Notes under the pieces: model-generated
What the model saw: the letters and a program-made list of their open reading frames with translations, nothing else
Databases searched by the model: none
Told to the model about the DNA's origin: nothing
Part shown: positions 8,394 through 17,247 of the stretch, one piece after another
Numbering within the stretch: the first letter of the stretch is position 1
How the letters are laid out: the number at the start of each line of letters is the position of its first letter
Origin: Acidimicrobiia bacterium
GTDB taxonomy: Bacteria; Actinomycetota; Acidimicrobiia; Acidimicrobiales; VFJN01
Assembly: GCA_009694375.1 (NCBI GenBank)
Contig: SHVB01000009.1
Location: forward strand, 1 to 64,000
DNA length: 64,000 nt
Reading direction: 5' to 3'
Translations under genes and position numbers: made by a program

Positions 8394-11300
8394 ATGCAGT
8401 TGATCGTGCTGGGTATGCACCGGTCTGGCACGTCCAGCGTGACCCGGCTCTTAAATCTTGCTGGTGCCTATTTCGGGGCCGAGGGGATTGCCACCGAGAC
8501 CAACGATGAGAACCCCAAAGGGTTCTGGGAACGACGCGACGCCCGGGCCGTATGCGACGGATTGCTCCACGGCGGCGGCTTCGATTGGTGGCAGATCGCT
8601 GATTTCGATCTCGACCGCATCCCCGAGGACGTCCGCCGGGAACAACTGGCGGCCTTTAGCCGAATCGTTCTCGAACTGGATGAGCACCGACCGTGGGTGC
8701 TGAAGGAGCCCCGCCTAGCGCTCTTGCTGCCGCTGGTGCGGCCGCTCCTGGAGGCGCCGGTGTTCGTGTATGTGACGCGTGAGCCGCTGGAAATCGCCGA
8801 GTCGTTGCTGACCCGCAACGGGTTCCCGCTGCCGGTTGGCATCGCCCTGTGGGAGAGCTACACCATCCACGGGACCGCCGCGGTGGGCGACGATCCCCGG
8901 GTCGTGATTTCCTACGGCGACCTCATGCACGACCCCGTCGGCATCACGACCCACCTGGTGCAGGAACTCACCGCTCTCGGGGTCCCTTCGTTGCGGATGC
9001 CATCGGAATCTGAGGTGATGGAATTTATTACCCCGTCCCTCCATCGCCATCGCGAGACGGCGATCAGCCGATCGGAGTACCTGAACGAGACGCAGGGCGC
9101 GCTCGCCGGTGCTCTCGACAGTGGGGGATGGCTGGACGCCACCGCAACGCGGCCACTTTCGGCGGGAGCCGCCGCCACGTTGCGTGCGTTCGAGGAGAGA
9201 GAGGCGTTGGCGGTCGATCTGCGCGAGACGCTCCGTGAGATAGCGGCGGAACGGATTCGAGTTGCCGATGAACGGATTCGAGTTGCCGATGAACACCGCC
9301 GGGGGGTGAACGAACTCAACTCGCAACATCGCCTCGGGGTGAACGAACTCAACTCGCGGCACCGCCGGAGTGACGATGAGCTGGGGGAAGCGGCCCGCCG
9401 AATCGAGGCCGTCAAGGTTTCCGGAGCCGTCCGCCTCGGGGTTCGGATTTCATCGGTTCGTGAACGGGTAAAAGGGGGTGGAAACCGCGGCGTGGACGTT
9501 GCCATCCGGGGAGCGTTGGCCAGCATCCAGCGGGCCCGTGAGGCCCTGGTAGACCCCTCGGCGTCCATGGCCTCGACGGGTGGGTTTGGCTTGGGGGATC
9601 CCGCACCGCCGCTGGCGGAGTTGCAACGTCAGCGTGGGGTGGCTCGGGGGCGCGGTGAGCGGGCCAAGGTAGCGGTGGTGGCCTGGGATGTGGGGCACAA
9701 CCCGTTCGGCCGGGCCCATCTCCTCGCCGATCTTCTGCGAGAGAACTTCGAGGTTGAGATCTGGGGGGCACAGTTCGACCGGTACGGATCGGCGATTTGG
9801 CCCCCGCTCCGCGACACGACGATCCCGGTTCGGCGGTTTCCAGGGAGTTCGTTTCCCGAGTTCCTCGACACGCTGGATGATGTGGCCCGCCGCATCGACG
9901 CCGATGCCATCTTTGTGTCGAAACCAAGGCTTCCCTCGCTGGCGTTAGGGGCCATGGCCAAGGAGCTATGGAACCGCCCGCTGATCTTGGACGTTGACGA
10001 CTTTGAACTGTCGTTCTTCCAGGAGATCGATGGCGTTGATCTGGACGAGGTGTGGCGTCGCCGAGCAGAGCCCGACCTTTCCTTGCCCTTCGGGAACCTC
10101 TGGACCCGGGCGTGCGACTCGGTGGTGGGCCAGGCCGATCAGGTGACCGTGTCTAACCCCGAGCTGGCGGCCCGTTACGGGGGACTCATCGTGCCCCACG
10201 CCCGCGACGAGACCCTGTTCGATCCGCAGCGCTACGACCGTGACGCCTCGCGCCGCCGTCTCGGGCTCAAGGAGGGCGACCGACTGCTCCTGTTTGGCGG
10301 CACGCCCCGCAGCCATAAGGGCTTGCTCGAATTACTGGAAGCACTGGAGGCGCTGGGCGACGATCACCTGCGGCTGGGAGTATTTGCGACCCGGGAGTTA
10401 GATGACCTGCGGCCGCAGATCGGCAACCTCGACCGATGGATTCTCCCCCTGGTGGCCCCGGCGTTTCACGAGCTTCCGGCCGTGTTGGCGGCGGCTGATC
10501 TTTCCTGTGCCCTCCAGTCGCCCGGCCACGCTGTGTCGCAGTATCAGATGCCGGCCAAGGTCACCGACGCCATGGCCATGGCGGTGCCCTGTCTCGTGTC
10601 GGCGGTTCCTCCCTTGTCGTCTCTGATCGACAAGGACGTGGTGGAGGTCTACGACGGACAGGTGCCGCTCCACGAGCGGCTGCGCCAGATTTTTGATGAT
10701 GATGAGGCCAGCGCCGATCGAGCTCGTCGCTCCCGGGAGGTGTTCCTCGAATCGCACAGTTACGCCGCCGTGCGTCCCGCCCTCACGGCCACCATCAATC
10801 GTCTGGTGGAGGGGCCGTCGCAACCGGCCCCCGCGATGTCGGCGCTGGTCACCACGGTTCGACAGATCTTTCAACCGGAATCAGTGCTGCCGCGTAAGCC
10901 GATACGGGGGCCGGTCCCGGCCGGATCGACCTACGACCTCGTTATGTTCTGGAAGCAAAACGACACTGGCATTTACGGACGGCGCCAGGACATGTTCCTC
11001 AAGTATCTTGGCCAGTCCGGTCGCTTCAATACGATTGTCCACTTCGACCAGCCGGTGAGCACTCGGGCTCTCCTGGCCACGGCTCGGGCCAGCATCGGGT
11101 CGTCTGACCAGAACGGCCTCGTGCTGCGTCAGACCCTGAGCCGTCTCCTTCACCGAAGCGATGACGGGAAACTTCGCCAACGCACCTACCTCTACTCCCC
11201 GGGTCGGGTGTGGGGGGCGCTGGGGCTACCCCGTCGGGATCGATACGTCCGCTGGGTGCGCAGTGTGCTTGCGCACGAGGGAGTTGGTGGGAATGAGCGG

Positions 11301-12140
11301 CCGGTGCTGTGCTGGGTCTATCCCACCAATGCCTTCTTGCCGGAACTCATCGACGAGTTGCAGCCCGATGTGGTGTTGGCCGATGTCGTTGACGACAATC
11401 GCAGTTGGTACACCCCGGGTACTCCGATGTTTGACCAGATTGAGCGCAACTACGCGGAGGTCCTCGGACGCAGCGATGTGGTGTTGGCGAACTGTGTTCC
11501 GGTGGCCGACAGCATGGCGGCCTTCGCGTCCCCGGTGGAGGTCGTGGCGAATGCCTGTGAACTTCTCGACGGTAGCGGTAACCCTGAGCGGCCCGCCGCT
11601 CTGCGGGGCTTGTCCGGCCCGATCATCGGGTATGCCGGAAACCTGTCGGACCGCATCGACGTTGACCTCCTCCGAACGTTGGCCCGCACCCGACGAGACT
11701 GGACCTTCGTACTCCTTGGTTCGACCCACCGGGATCGAGCGGCCCTCGATCTGGACCGCGAACCGAACGTCTCCTTCCTCGGAACCAAGCGATACCAGGA
11801 AGCGCAGGACATCATTCGTCACTTCGATGTGGGTCTCATCCCTCACCTCGACAACGAGATGACCCGGTCGATGAACCCGCTCAAGGCCTTTGTGTACTGC
11901 TCTCTGGGGGTGCCGATCGTATCGACCCCGGTGGCTAACCTGGCGGAGATGCAGACCTTTCTCACCGTTGCCGAAGGCCCCGCGGAGTTTCTGCAGGCAA
12001 TTGAAAAGGCTCTCCTGATTCCTCGCTGCCTCCCAGATCGGCAGGCTCTCCGCCCGCACTCATGGGATGTGCGGATCGAGCGAGCCCTGCAACTGGTGGA
12101 CGACGTGGCCAGCGCGCGTCCGGAGCTGACCGGTGGTTGA
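8394..12140 (+). CDS. Giant fusion: sulfotransferase, coiled coil, two GT4 glycosyltransferase modules
   Basis: A 1248-residue cytoplasmic protein with no clear membrane segments. Residues 1-240 are a sulfotransferase-like domain: the 5'-phosphosulfate loop GMHRSGTSS lies at residues 7-15 and the 3'-phosphate segment is VTREPLEIAESLL. Residues about 270-335 form a charged coiled coil with internal duplications (ERIRVAD twice, GVNELNS twice). From about residue 424 (KVAVVAWDVGHNPFGRAHLL) to 800 there is a GT-B glycosyltransferase. From about 844 (YDLVMFWKQNDTGIYGRRQD) to the end there is a second, with the late motif FVYCSLGVPIVSTPVANLAEM. It follows the previous gene by 9 bases and overlaps the next. 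It would let one polypeptide add two sugars and modify one, held together by the coiled coil. Domain identities are family-level readings. Confidence 0.85.
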   Translation: MQLIVLGMHRSGTSSVTRLLNLAGAYFGAEGIATETNDENPKGFWERRDARAVCDGLLHGGGFDWWQIADFDLDRIPEDVRREQLAAFSRIVLELDEHRPWVLKEPRLALLLPLVRPLLEAPVFVYVTREPLEIAESLLTRNGFPLPVGIALWESYTIHGTAAVGDDPRVVISYGDLMHDPVGITTHLVQELTALGVPSLRMPSESEVMEFITPSLHRHRETAISRSEYLNETQGALAGALDSGGWLDATATRPLSAGAAATLRAFEEREALAVDLRETLREIAAERIRVADERIRVADEHRRGVNELNSQHRLGVNELNSRHRRSDDELGEAARRIEAVKVSGAVRLGVRISSVRERVKGGGNRGVDVAIRGALASIQRAREALVDPSASMASTGGFGLGDPAPPLAELQRQRGVARGRGERAKVAVVAWDVGHNPFGRAHLLADLLRENFEVEIWGAQFDRYGSAIWPPLRDTTIPVRRFPGSSFPEFLDTLDDVARRIDADAIFVSKPRLPSLALGAMAKELWNRPLILDVDDFELSFFQEIDGVDLDEVWRRRAEPDLSLPFGNLWTRACDSVVGQADQVTVSNPELAARYGGLIVPHARDETLFDPQRYDRDASRRRLGLKEGDRLLLFGGTPRSHKGLLELLEALEALGDDHLRLGVFATRELDDLRPQIGNLDRWILPLVAPAFHELPAVLAAADLSCALQSPGHAVSQYQMPAKVTDAMAMAVPCLVSAVPPLSSLIDKDVVEVYDGQVPLHERLRQIFDDDEASADRARRSREVFLESHSYAAVRPALTATINRLVEGPSQPAPAMSALVTTVRQIFQPESVLPRKPIRGPVPAGSTYDLVMFWKQNDTGIYGRRQDMFLKYLGQSGRFNTIVHFDQPVSTRALLATARASIGSSDQNGLVLRQTLSRLLHRSDDGKLRQRTYLYSPGRVWGALGLPRRDRYVRWVRSVLAHEGVGGNERPVLCWVYPTNAFLPELIDELQPDVVLADVVDDNRSWYTPGTPMFDQIERNYAEVLGRSDVVLANCVPVADSMAAFASPVEVVANACELLDGSGNPERPAALRGLSGPIIGYAGNLSDRIDVDLLRTLARTRRDWTFVLLGSTHRDRAALDLDREPNVSFLGTKRYQEAQDIIRHFDVGLIPHLDNEMTRSMNPLKAFVYCSLGVPIVSTPVANLAEMQTFLTVAEGPAEFLQAIEKALLIPRCLPDRQALRPHSWDVRIERALQLVDDVASARPELTGG
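9249..9368 (+). repeat. Tandem duplications (2 x 21 bp, 2 x 33 bp) inside the coiled-coil linker
   Basis: Within the 1248-residue fusion gene a 21-base unit is repeated exactly at 9249-9269 and 9270-9290, encoding a 7-residue heptad twice. A 33-base unit at 9303-9335 is repeated with a few changes at 9336-9368, encoding an 11-residue unit twice. Both keep the frame and lengthen the coiled coil by whole helical turns. They look like recent slippage or unequal recombination, and could vary in copy number between strains. Confidence 0.9.
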
Positions 12141-12960
12141 TCCGGCGGAGTATCCGGCCTTGAAGCGGTCCTTCTTCGAGCAGTGGGATCGGGAGACCAC
12201 GCAGGTGAATGTGGTGTTTGCGCAGGGCAAGACGGGAACCAGCAGCATCGCCGCGGGGCTGAAGCGGGCGGGGTTTCGTCCGGTGTTCCAGGTACACACG
12301 CTGGATCCAACGAAGTTGAGCAAGACGGAGGCTGAGTATAGCGGCCGACGGGACGACTCTTATCCCCGCCATGTTTGGGAGGCCCAGTGGTTGGGCGCTC
12401 ATGGCCCCACTGAGCAGCACCCGTGGCGGTTGGTTGCTTCGGTGCGCGACCCGATTGCCCGGGTGGTGTCCAGGTTTTTCCAACAGAAGAACGCTTTTCA
12501 GGAGTTGTATGACGACCTCAACGCGGCGGCGTTGGTGGTTGACCTGTCGGAGCAGTTCCATCAACAGAAATCAGCTCTTGGTATCGGATATGACTGGTGC
12601 GAAGCCGAGTTGGGGCCGATTTTGGGGCAGAGCGTCTACGACGTTCCGTTCGATCCGTCAGTGGGTTGCGGCACGATTGCGTCCGATCACATTCACTCTT
12701 TGCTGCTCCGGCGGGAGAGTCTGGACAAGGCTCCCGAGGCGCTGCGGGCACACTTTGGTCGGCCAGTAGAGCTCACGCTCGAAAACGTGGCTACCACCAA
12801 GGGATACGGCGGTCTGTATCGCTCGGTTTTGGATCGGTTTCGGCCCTCTCCGGATTATGTGGCCCAGGTGTATGAGACACGCCAGTCCCGGCATTTTTAT
12901 TCCCCCGCCGAACTCGATGGGTTCCGACAATGGTGGACCAGGCCGGTCGGGCCGGCGTGA
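12133..12960 (+). CDS. Sulfotransferase-like P-loop protein, paralogue of the 7.5-kb gene
   Basis: A 275-residue protein with the 5'-phosphosulfate loop FAQGKTGTSSIAAGL (about residues 29-43) and the 3'-phosphate segment SVRDPIARVVSRFF. Between them is a HTLDP motif matching the HDLDP motif of the protein at 7554-8384, and the shared Trp-x-Glu segment follows later. The GTG start lies inside the 3' end of the giant fusion gene, 8 bases of which are shared, which indicates coupled translation. Two paralogues flanking the giant fusion suggest duplication within the locus and then specialisation for different acceptor positions. The acceptor is unknown. Confidence 0.75.
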   Translation: MVDPAEYPALKRSFFEQWDRETTQVNVVFAQGKTGTSSIAAGLKRAGFRPVFQVHTLDPTKLSKTEAEYSGRRDDSYPRHVWEAQWLGAHGPTEQHPWRLVASVRDPIARVVSRFFQQKNAFQELYDDLNAAALVVDLSEQFHQQKSALGIGYDWCEAELGPILGQSVYDVPFDPSVGCGTIASDHIHSLLLRRESLDKAPEALRAHFGRPVELTLENVATTKGYGGLYRSVLDRFRPSPDYVAQVYETRQSRHFYSPAELDGFRQWWTRPVGPA

Positions 12961-13014
12961 CCACAGCAGGGTCGTCTCACAACTCAGACGGCGAAGTCGG
13001 GTACCCTGCCCGGC

Positions 13015-14943
13015 GTGGGAAATGAACACCGACTGGTCGTGACAGCCGACCCGGCTTCTCCCGGTTCGATCCATCGGGCCGTCGCAGCCATCGTGGGTAG
13101 CGGGACGGTCTTCCTTGGTCCGGGCGAGCACGTAGTGGACTCAACCATCGAACTCCCCAGTGGGGTGTCGTTGGTGGGCGCCGGTGCTGCATCGACCACC
13201 ATCACGCTGGCTCCCGGTTCAAGTTGTCATGTATTCACCAACGACGACCATGCCAAGGGCAACGAGGCTATTGAACTGCGTGGCTTCACCCTTGAGGGCA
13301 ACATGCGCACGCAGCCGCGCCCAGTGGATCTGAAAGGAATCACTTTCGCCTGTGGCGGCTATTTCAAACGGGTGAAACATCTGGTGGTGCAGGACGTCGT
13401 GGCGCGTGGGATCCGCCAGACGGCTTTTCACTTCAACCACTGCAAGCACGTGATGATCGAGCGCCTAGAGGCAAACGAACTCGGGTGGAGCGGTGTGTCC
13501 ACCTCCGGTACCGACGACATCGTGCTCCGGAGCGTGGTGGTGACGAACTCCGGTCTCGATGTACGTCACTCGGGGATTCATCTCGATGGCGGCACCGGCG
13601 CCTATGTGGATGCCGTTATCGACACCTGCACCGGTAATGGGATCATGCTCGACTCAAAGTTTTCTCCCTTGAGTGATGTGGTGGTTCGAGGCGTGGCTCG
13701 GCGCTCGATGCGCGGTCTTTCGCTCAGCGGTGATCACGAGAAGGCATTGACCAACGTATGCGTGTCGGGGGATTACTCCGATAACCGGGAGGTCGGCGTA
13801 CTGGTATCGAACGCCTCGAACGTGTTCCTGGTTGGTACCACCATTGCGTCGAACGGCATTGCGGGGATCGTGATCCAAGGAAAAAGCGGGTCTCCCCACT
13901 GTGTGGTGGCGAGCAGCCACATCACGGGAAGCCCCGATCTTGTCGTGGAGCGCGACGGCAATCACGTTGCCTATGTGACCGAAACGGTCGAGATTCCAAC
14001 GCTGGCCTCGGTGGAGCCGCTTGCCACCGGCGCGACTACTACTTCGGGTGTGAGCGCCGCGAAGTCCGGCGTCTCAGCGCCCTCTCCGATTCGCCAAATT
14101 CGCTCCCGGCTGGGTCGTGCGAAAGCCCGGGCGTTGGGGTCGAAACCGGCAGTGGCCCCCACCGGGAAGCCGGCAGCCTCCCCAGCGACGGCGGCGAAGC
14201 CTGGTGTTCCCGACGACGACTCCTTCGATGGCATCTGCAATGTGTGTGGGACGCATCAGGCCTTTATCCGTCGCAATGCATCGTTGCGGGAGGGCTACCG
14301 GTGCGTGCCGTGTAAGGCATCTTTGCGTTACCGCGGCCAGGCCGACGCCATCTTGCGCAGTTATGCCCATCACGGTGCCACCACGATCACCGAACTCGTC
14401 CAGGAGCCTGAGTTCGCGGCGCTGTCATTCTGGGAGCCGGGGGTGCTCGGGCCATTCCGGCAGCACTTCACCACGATGCCGCGTTATGTGATGTCGGACT
14501 ACTGGCCCGATGTGGCCCCTGGTGATACGCGCGATGGCGTGCGCTGCGAGGACCTGATGGCGCTGACCTTTGCCGACAACTCCTACGACCTAGTGGTCAC
14601 CTCCGACATCTTTGAGCACGTTCGCCATCCCTTCGATGGCTTTGCCGAGGTACACCGCGTGCTCCGGCCGGGGGGCCGACACATCTTCAGCATCCCCGTG
14701 CAAGAGCCCTGGCGGGCGGTCACCGTGGCGCGAGTGGATACCAGCGGTGCCGATGATGTGAATATCCTGGAACCCCGCTATCACCTCGGACCGGGCAACA
14801 GCCAACACATCGTCTACAACGACTTCGGGCGGGATCTTGTCGACGGACTGGCAACGGCGGGATTCGATACGACGGTTATTCGGTTTGAGTCCTCGAGTGC
14901 AGAGGCATCGCGTTTGCTGACGTTCTGCTGCACGAAGCGCTGA
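13015..14943 (+). CDS. Fusion of parallel beta-helix domain, zinc ribbon and class I methyltransferase
   Basis: A 642-residue protein with no signal peptide. Residues about 1-330 show the short repeating strands of a right-handed parallel beta-helix, opening with a pectate-lyase-type entry (GTVFLGPGEHVVDSTIELPSGVSLVGAG, split over residues 27-54). An Ala/Pro/Lys-rich linker (about 350-400) leads to four cysteines, in CNVCGTH and CVPCKAS, that would form a zinc ribbon. The rest is a SAM-dependent methyltransferase of the type-11 kind, with FADNSYDLVVTSDIFEHV and HRVLRPGGRHIFSIP. Motif I is hard to see, so SAM binding deserves a check. The beta-helix would grip a polysaccharide while the C-terminal domain methylates it; that is inference. 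The stop overlaps the next start (TGATG). Confidence 0.8.
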   Translation: MGNEHRLVVTADPASPGSIHRAVAAIVGSGTVFLGPGEHVVDSTIELPSGVSLVGAGAASTTITLAPGSSCHVFTNDDHAKGNEAIELRGFTLEGNMRTQPRPVDLKGITFACGGYFKRVKHLVVQDVVARGIRQTAFHFNHCKHVMIERLEANELGWSGVSTSGTDDIVLRSVVVTNSGLDVRHSGIHLDGGTGAYVDAVIDTCTGNGIMLDSKFSPLSDVVVRGVARRSMRGLSLSGDHEKALTNVCVSGDYSDNREVGVLVSNASNVFLVGTTIASNGIAGIVIQGKSGSPHCVVASSHITGSPDLVVERDGNHVAYVTETVEIPTLASVEPLATGATTTSGVSAAKSGVSAPSPIRQIRSRLGRAKARALGSKPAVAPTGKPAASPATAAKPGVPDDDSFDGICNVCGTHQAFIRRNASLREGYRCVPCKASLRYRGQADAILRSYAHHGATTITELVQEPEFAALSFWEPGVLGPFRQHFTTMPRYVMSDYWPDVAPGDTRDGVRCEDLMALTFADNSYDLVVTSDIFEHVRHPFDGFAEVHRVLRPGGRHIFSIPVQEPWRAVTVARVDTSGADDVNILEPRYHLGPGNSQHIVYNDFGRDLVDGLATAGFDTTVIRFESSSAEASRLLTFCCTKR

Positions 14944-15677
14944 TGAGCGACCCTGACCGCTTCTTTTTTGTGCATCTACAGAAGACGGGTGGCACAGCCC
15001 TTTTCCAACGGTTGCGTGAAAGCTTCGGGGTCGAGGTCGTCTATCCGACGCTGGCGGACCAGGGCAACGTCGCCGCCGTGATCGATGTTGAGCACCTGGT
15101 AGATCAGTTTCGTCTTCACGGAAACGATTTCCGGGTGATTACCGGCCACTTCCCGTTGTGTGCCGCCGAGGTGCTGGGGGTGCCATTCACCACCTTTACG
15201 GTGCTGCGAGATCCCGTAGAGCGAACGCTGTCGTTGCTTCGGCGCCGCCAGGCCTCTGATGAGCGCTTTCGAGGCCGCGACCTACTCGACATCTATGCCG
15301 ACGCTGATCTCCGGGTCATCATCGACAACCACATGGTGAAGATGCTCTCTCTCACCGCGGCCGAGATGGGTCGAATACCCCTGACCCAGCCTGTCACGTT
15401 CGATGATGAGCGACTTGAAGCGGCGAAGCGCAGTCTTGAGCGCATCGATGTGGTGGGTCTACAGGAGCAGTTCGATACCTTTTGTGGAAACCTGGAATCG
15501 AGTTTTGGCTGGAATCTCGGTCCGCCACGTTTTGCCAACCGCACCTCATCAGCGCCGGTGCCTGACGAGTTACGGGAGCGGATCACGACTGACAACCGCG
15601 CCGACATCGCTCTCTATCGGTTTGCCGTCGGGCTGGTCAACGAGCGGGACCCGGGGCCCGGTGCCGTCGATGAGTGA
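14943..15677 (+). CDS. Sulfotransferase family 2-like protein
   Basis: A 244-residue protein with VHLQKTGGTALFQRL at residues 10-24, the 5'-phosphosulfate loop seen in heparan and chondroitin-type (family 2) sulfotransferases, and the 3'-phosphate segment VLRDPVERTLSLLR near residue 85. The Arg-Asp-Pro and Ser needed for PAPS binding are present. It shares this layout and close wording with the minus-strand gene at 16474-17247 (IHLMKTGGTTLMRNL, ILRDPVERTISLLR), so these two are paralogues. Its ATG overlaps the stop of the beta-helix/methyltransferase gene, and the next gene starts 8 bases inside its 3' end. Sulfation of a sugar hydroxyl is the likely reaction. Confidence 0.85.
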   Translation: MSDPDRFFFVHLQKTGGTALFQRLRESFGVEVVYPTLADQGNVAAVIDVEHLVDQFRLHGNDFRVITGHFPLCAAEVLGVPFTTFTVLRDPVERTLSLLRRRQASDERFRGRDLLDIYADADLRVIIDNHMVKMLSLTAAEMGRIPLTQPVTFDDERLEAAKRSLERIDVVGLQEQFDTFCGNLESSFGWNLGPPRFANRTSSAPVPDELRERITTDNRADIALYRFAVGLVNERDPGPGAVDE

Positions 15678-16491
15678 GCCCAAGATCGTGATCACCGGCA
15701 CCGGCCGGGCCGGGACCACCCTGCTCGTACAGCTGCTGGACGATCTCGGGCTGGACACGGGTTTAGCGGAGGGAAAGCTCTCTGCCTACCGGCCAAGGGC
15801 CCGGGCGGGTCTGGAGAGCCGCGTCGACGATCCCGAGGCCCCCACGGTGGTAAAGGACATGACCCTGGGTTTCCGGATCCGTGCACTTCTGGAGGGGGGA
15901 GCGGTGGAGTTCGGCCACGTGATTATTCCCGACCGCCGGATGGATGTGGCCGTCGCCAGTCGCATTCGTGCGGCTAGTTATGGACGGCGCCCATTTCGGC
16001 AAGGTGGATTGACGGGAACGCTGCGCGCGACTGAACAGGAACGCCTCCTTATCTCAGCGAGAGCGGAGATTCTCGCCGTACTGGCCGAGTTCGATGTGCC
16101 CTATACAATCCTTGAGTTTCCTCGATTCGCCTTTGACGCGGCCTATTTTCACGACGCGCTGGGGTCGATTCTCCCCGGTGTCAGTCTGTCCGATGTGCAG
16201 TTGTCGCTCGACCGGTGTGTGCGGCCGGAAATGATCCACGAGAGCGTGCTGGGGAGGCGTGAAAGGTGGCGCACTCGTGCCACCACCGCATGGATGGTGG
16301 TCTATTGGTTTCCCGCCGCCCGGGTGCGGGGGTGGATCAACCCGAAGCGCGAGCAGAGGAAAATGCTCGCTTCTGTTGGCGCAGCCAAGCGCCAAGAGGC
16401 GCTGCTGATCCAGGCGGAGCGACGGGCTGGTCGATTTCCGGGGCCGGCCCATGACCCGCGAGACACTCACGGATCAACCCCCCCGACGTGA
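15670..16491 (+). CDS. P-loop sulfotransferase-like protein
   Basis: A 273-residue protein beginning KIVITGTGRAGTTLLVQLL (residues 5-23), a clear 5'-phosphosulfate-type loop. The expected 3'-phosphate region is less canonical (VIIPDRRMDVAVASRIR, about residues 82-98), so PAPS use is less certain than for its neighbours. I chose the ATG at 15670 because the fold begins there; the frame is open for 267 bases upstream but that lies within the previous gene. The 3' end overlaps the convergent gene at 16474 by 18 bases, so no terminator fits between them. Confidence 0.72.
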   Translation: MSEPKIVITGTGRAGTTLLVQLLDDLGLDTGLAEGKLSAYRPRARAGLESRVDDPEAPTVVKDMTLGFRIRALLEGGAVEFGHVIIPDRRMDVAVASRIRAASYGRRPFRQGGLTGTLRATEQERLLISARAEILAVLAEFDVPYTILEFPRFAFDAAYFHDALGSILPGVSLSDVQLSLDRCVRPEMIHESVLGRRERWRTRATTAWMVVYWFPAARVRGWINPKREQRKMLASVGAAKRQEALLIQAERRAGRFPGPAHDPRDTHGSTPPT

Positions 16492-17247
16492 CTTCACCAG
16501 TGCTTTGGCATACGCATAGAATTCAACATCGATGGCGTTGTCGGCGGCGATTCGACGACGCAGGTCTGGATCGACGGGTTCGATGTCGGACTCGGGCGTG
16601 GCGTTCTTCCTGGCACCCCGAACGATTTGCCATCCGAATCGTTCCTGGGTTTCCCGCAGGAACTCCTGGAAGTTCTCCATTACCCCTACGACGTCGATTT
16701 GAGCCAGGTTTGTCTTGGCCAGTTCCAATCGGGACTGGGTTACCTCGATCACGTCCATATAGGTCTGTGGGTTATCGGCGGTGGTCATCGAGAAGATCTT
16801 CGTCTGATGGTTTTGGATGAGCGGACCAAACACGAGCGGCTCGTCATAGACCGCCTCCAGGGTGCGCGCCGCCCTCGGCCGCAACCCGCTGGCGTTCTCC
16901 CAGGGCTGGTTACGTTTGAACTGGCGGAGGAGGGAAATCGTTCGCTCAACCGGATCGCGAAGGATCGTGACGGTAAGGAAATCGCGTCCAAGTATTTCGT
17001 GCACCACATATGGGAAGTGGCCAGCAAGCACCCGGATGTGGGCCCATCGCTCGTCTGAGATGGTGAGCAGGTACCGCACGGAGAGGTGGTGCTGGATATC
17101 TAACTGGCCATCTTCGTGGCGAATGTCAAGATCCCGGTACGGGTAGATCTCCTCGAGCGCAAACGTCTCGCGGAGGTTGCGCATCAAGGTAGTGCCACCC
17201 GTTTTCATCAGATGAATAAACAGCACTGGTGATGTATCGGCGGTCAT
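16474..17247 (-). CDS. Sulfotransferase family 2-like protein (minus-strand paralogue)
   Basis: A 257-residue protein with FIHLMKTGGTTLMRNL (about residues 10-25) and ILRDPVERTISLLRQF as the two PAPS-binding segments. It is the closest paralogue in the window of the gene at 14943-15677, on the opposite strand. It is the second gene of a two-gene minus-strand operon: its ATG overlaps the stop of the small VPVP-family gene upstream (ATGA). Together the pair suggests that the small protein is a regulator or partner tied to glycan sulfation. The reaction is inferred to be sulfate transfer from PAPS to a sugar; the acceptor is unknown. Confidence 0.85.
   Translation of the reverse strand: MTADTSPVLFIHLMKTGGTTLMRNLRETFALEEIYPYRDLDIRHEDGQLDIQHHLSVRYLLTISDERWAHIRVLAGHFPYVVHEILGRDFLTVTILRDPVERTISLLRQFKRNQPWENASGLRPRAARTLEAVYDEPLVFGPLIQNHQTKIFSMTTADNPQTYMDVIEVTQSRLELAKTNLAQIDVVGVMENFQEFLRETQERFGWQIVRGARKNATPESDIEPVDPDLRRRIAADNAIDVEFYAYAKALVKSRRGG

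Noticed and set aside
11226-12059. A 277-codon minus-strand open frame within the giant fusion
   Set aside because: It is antisense to a glycosyltransferase domain with normal codon usage, and its translation shows no recognisable motif.
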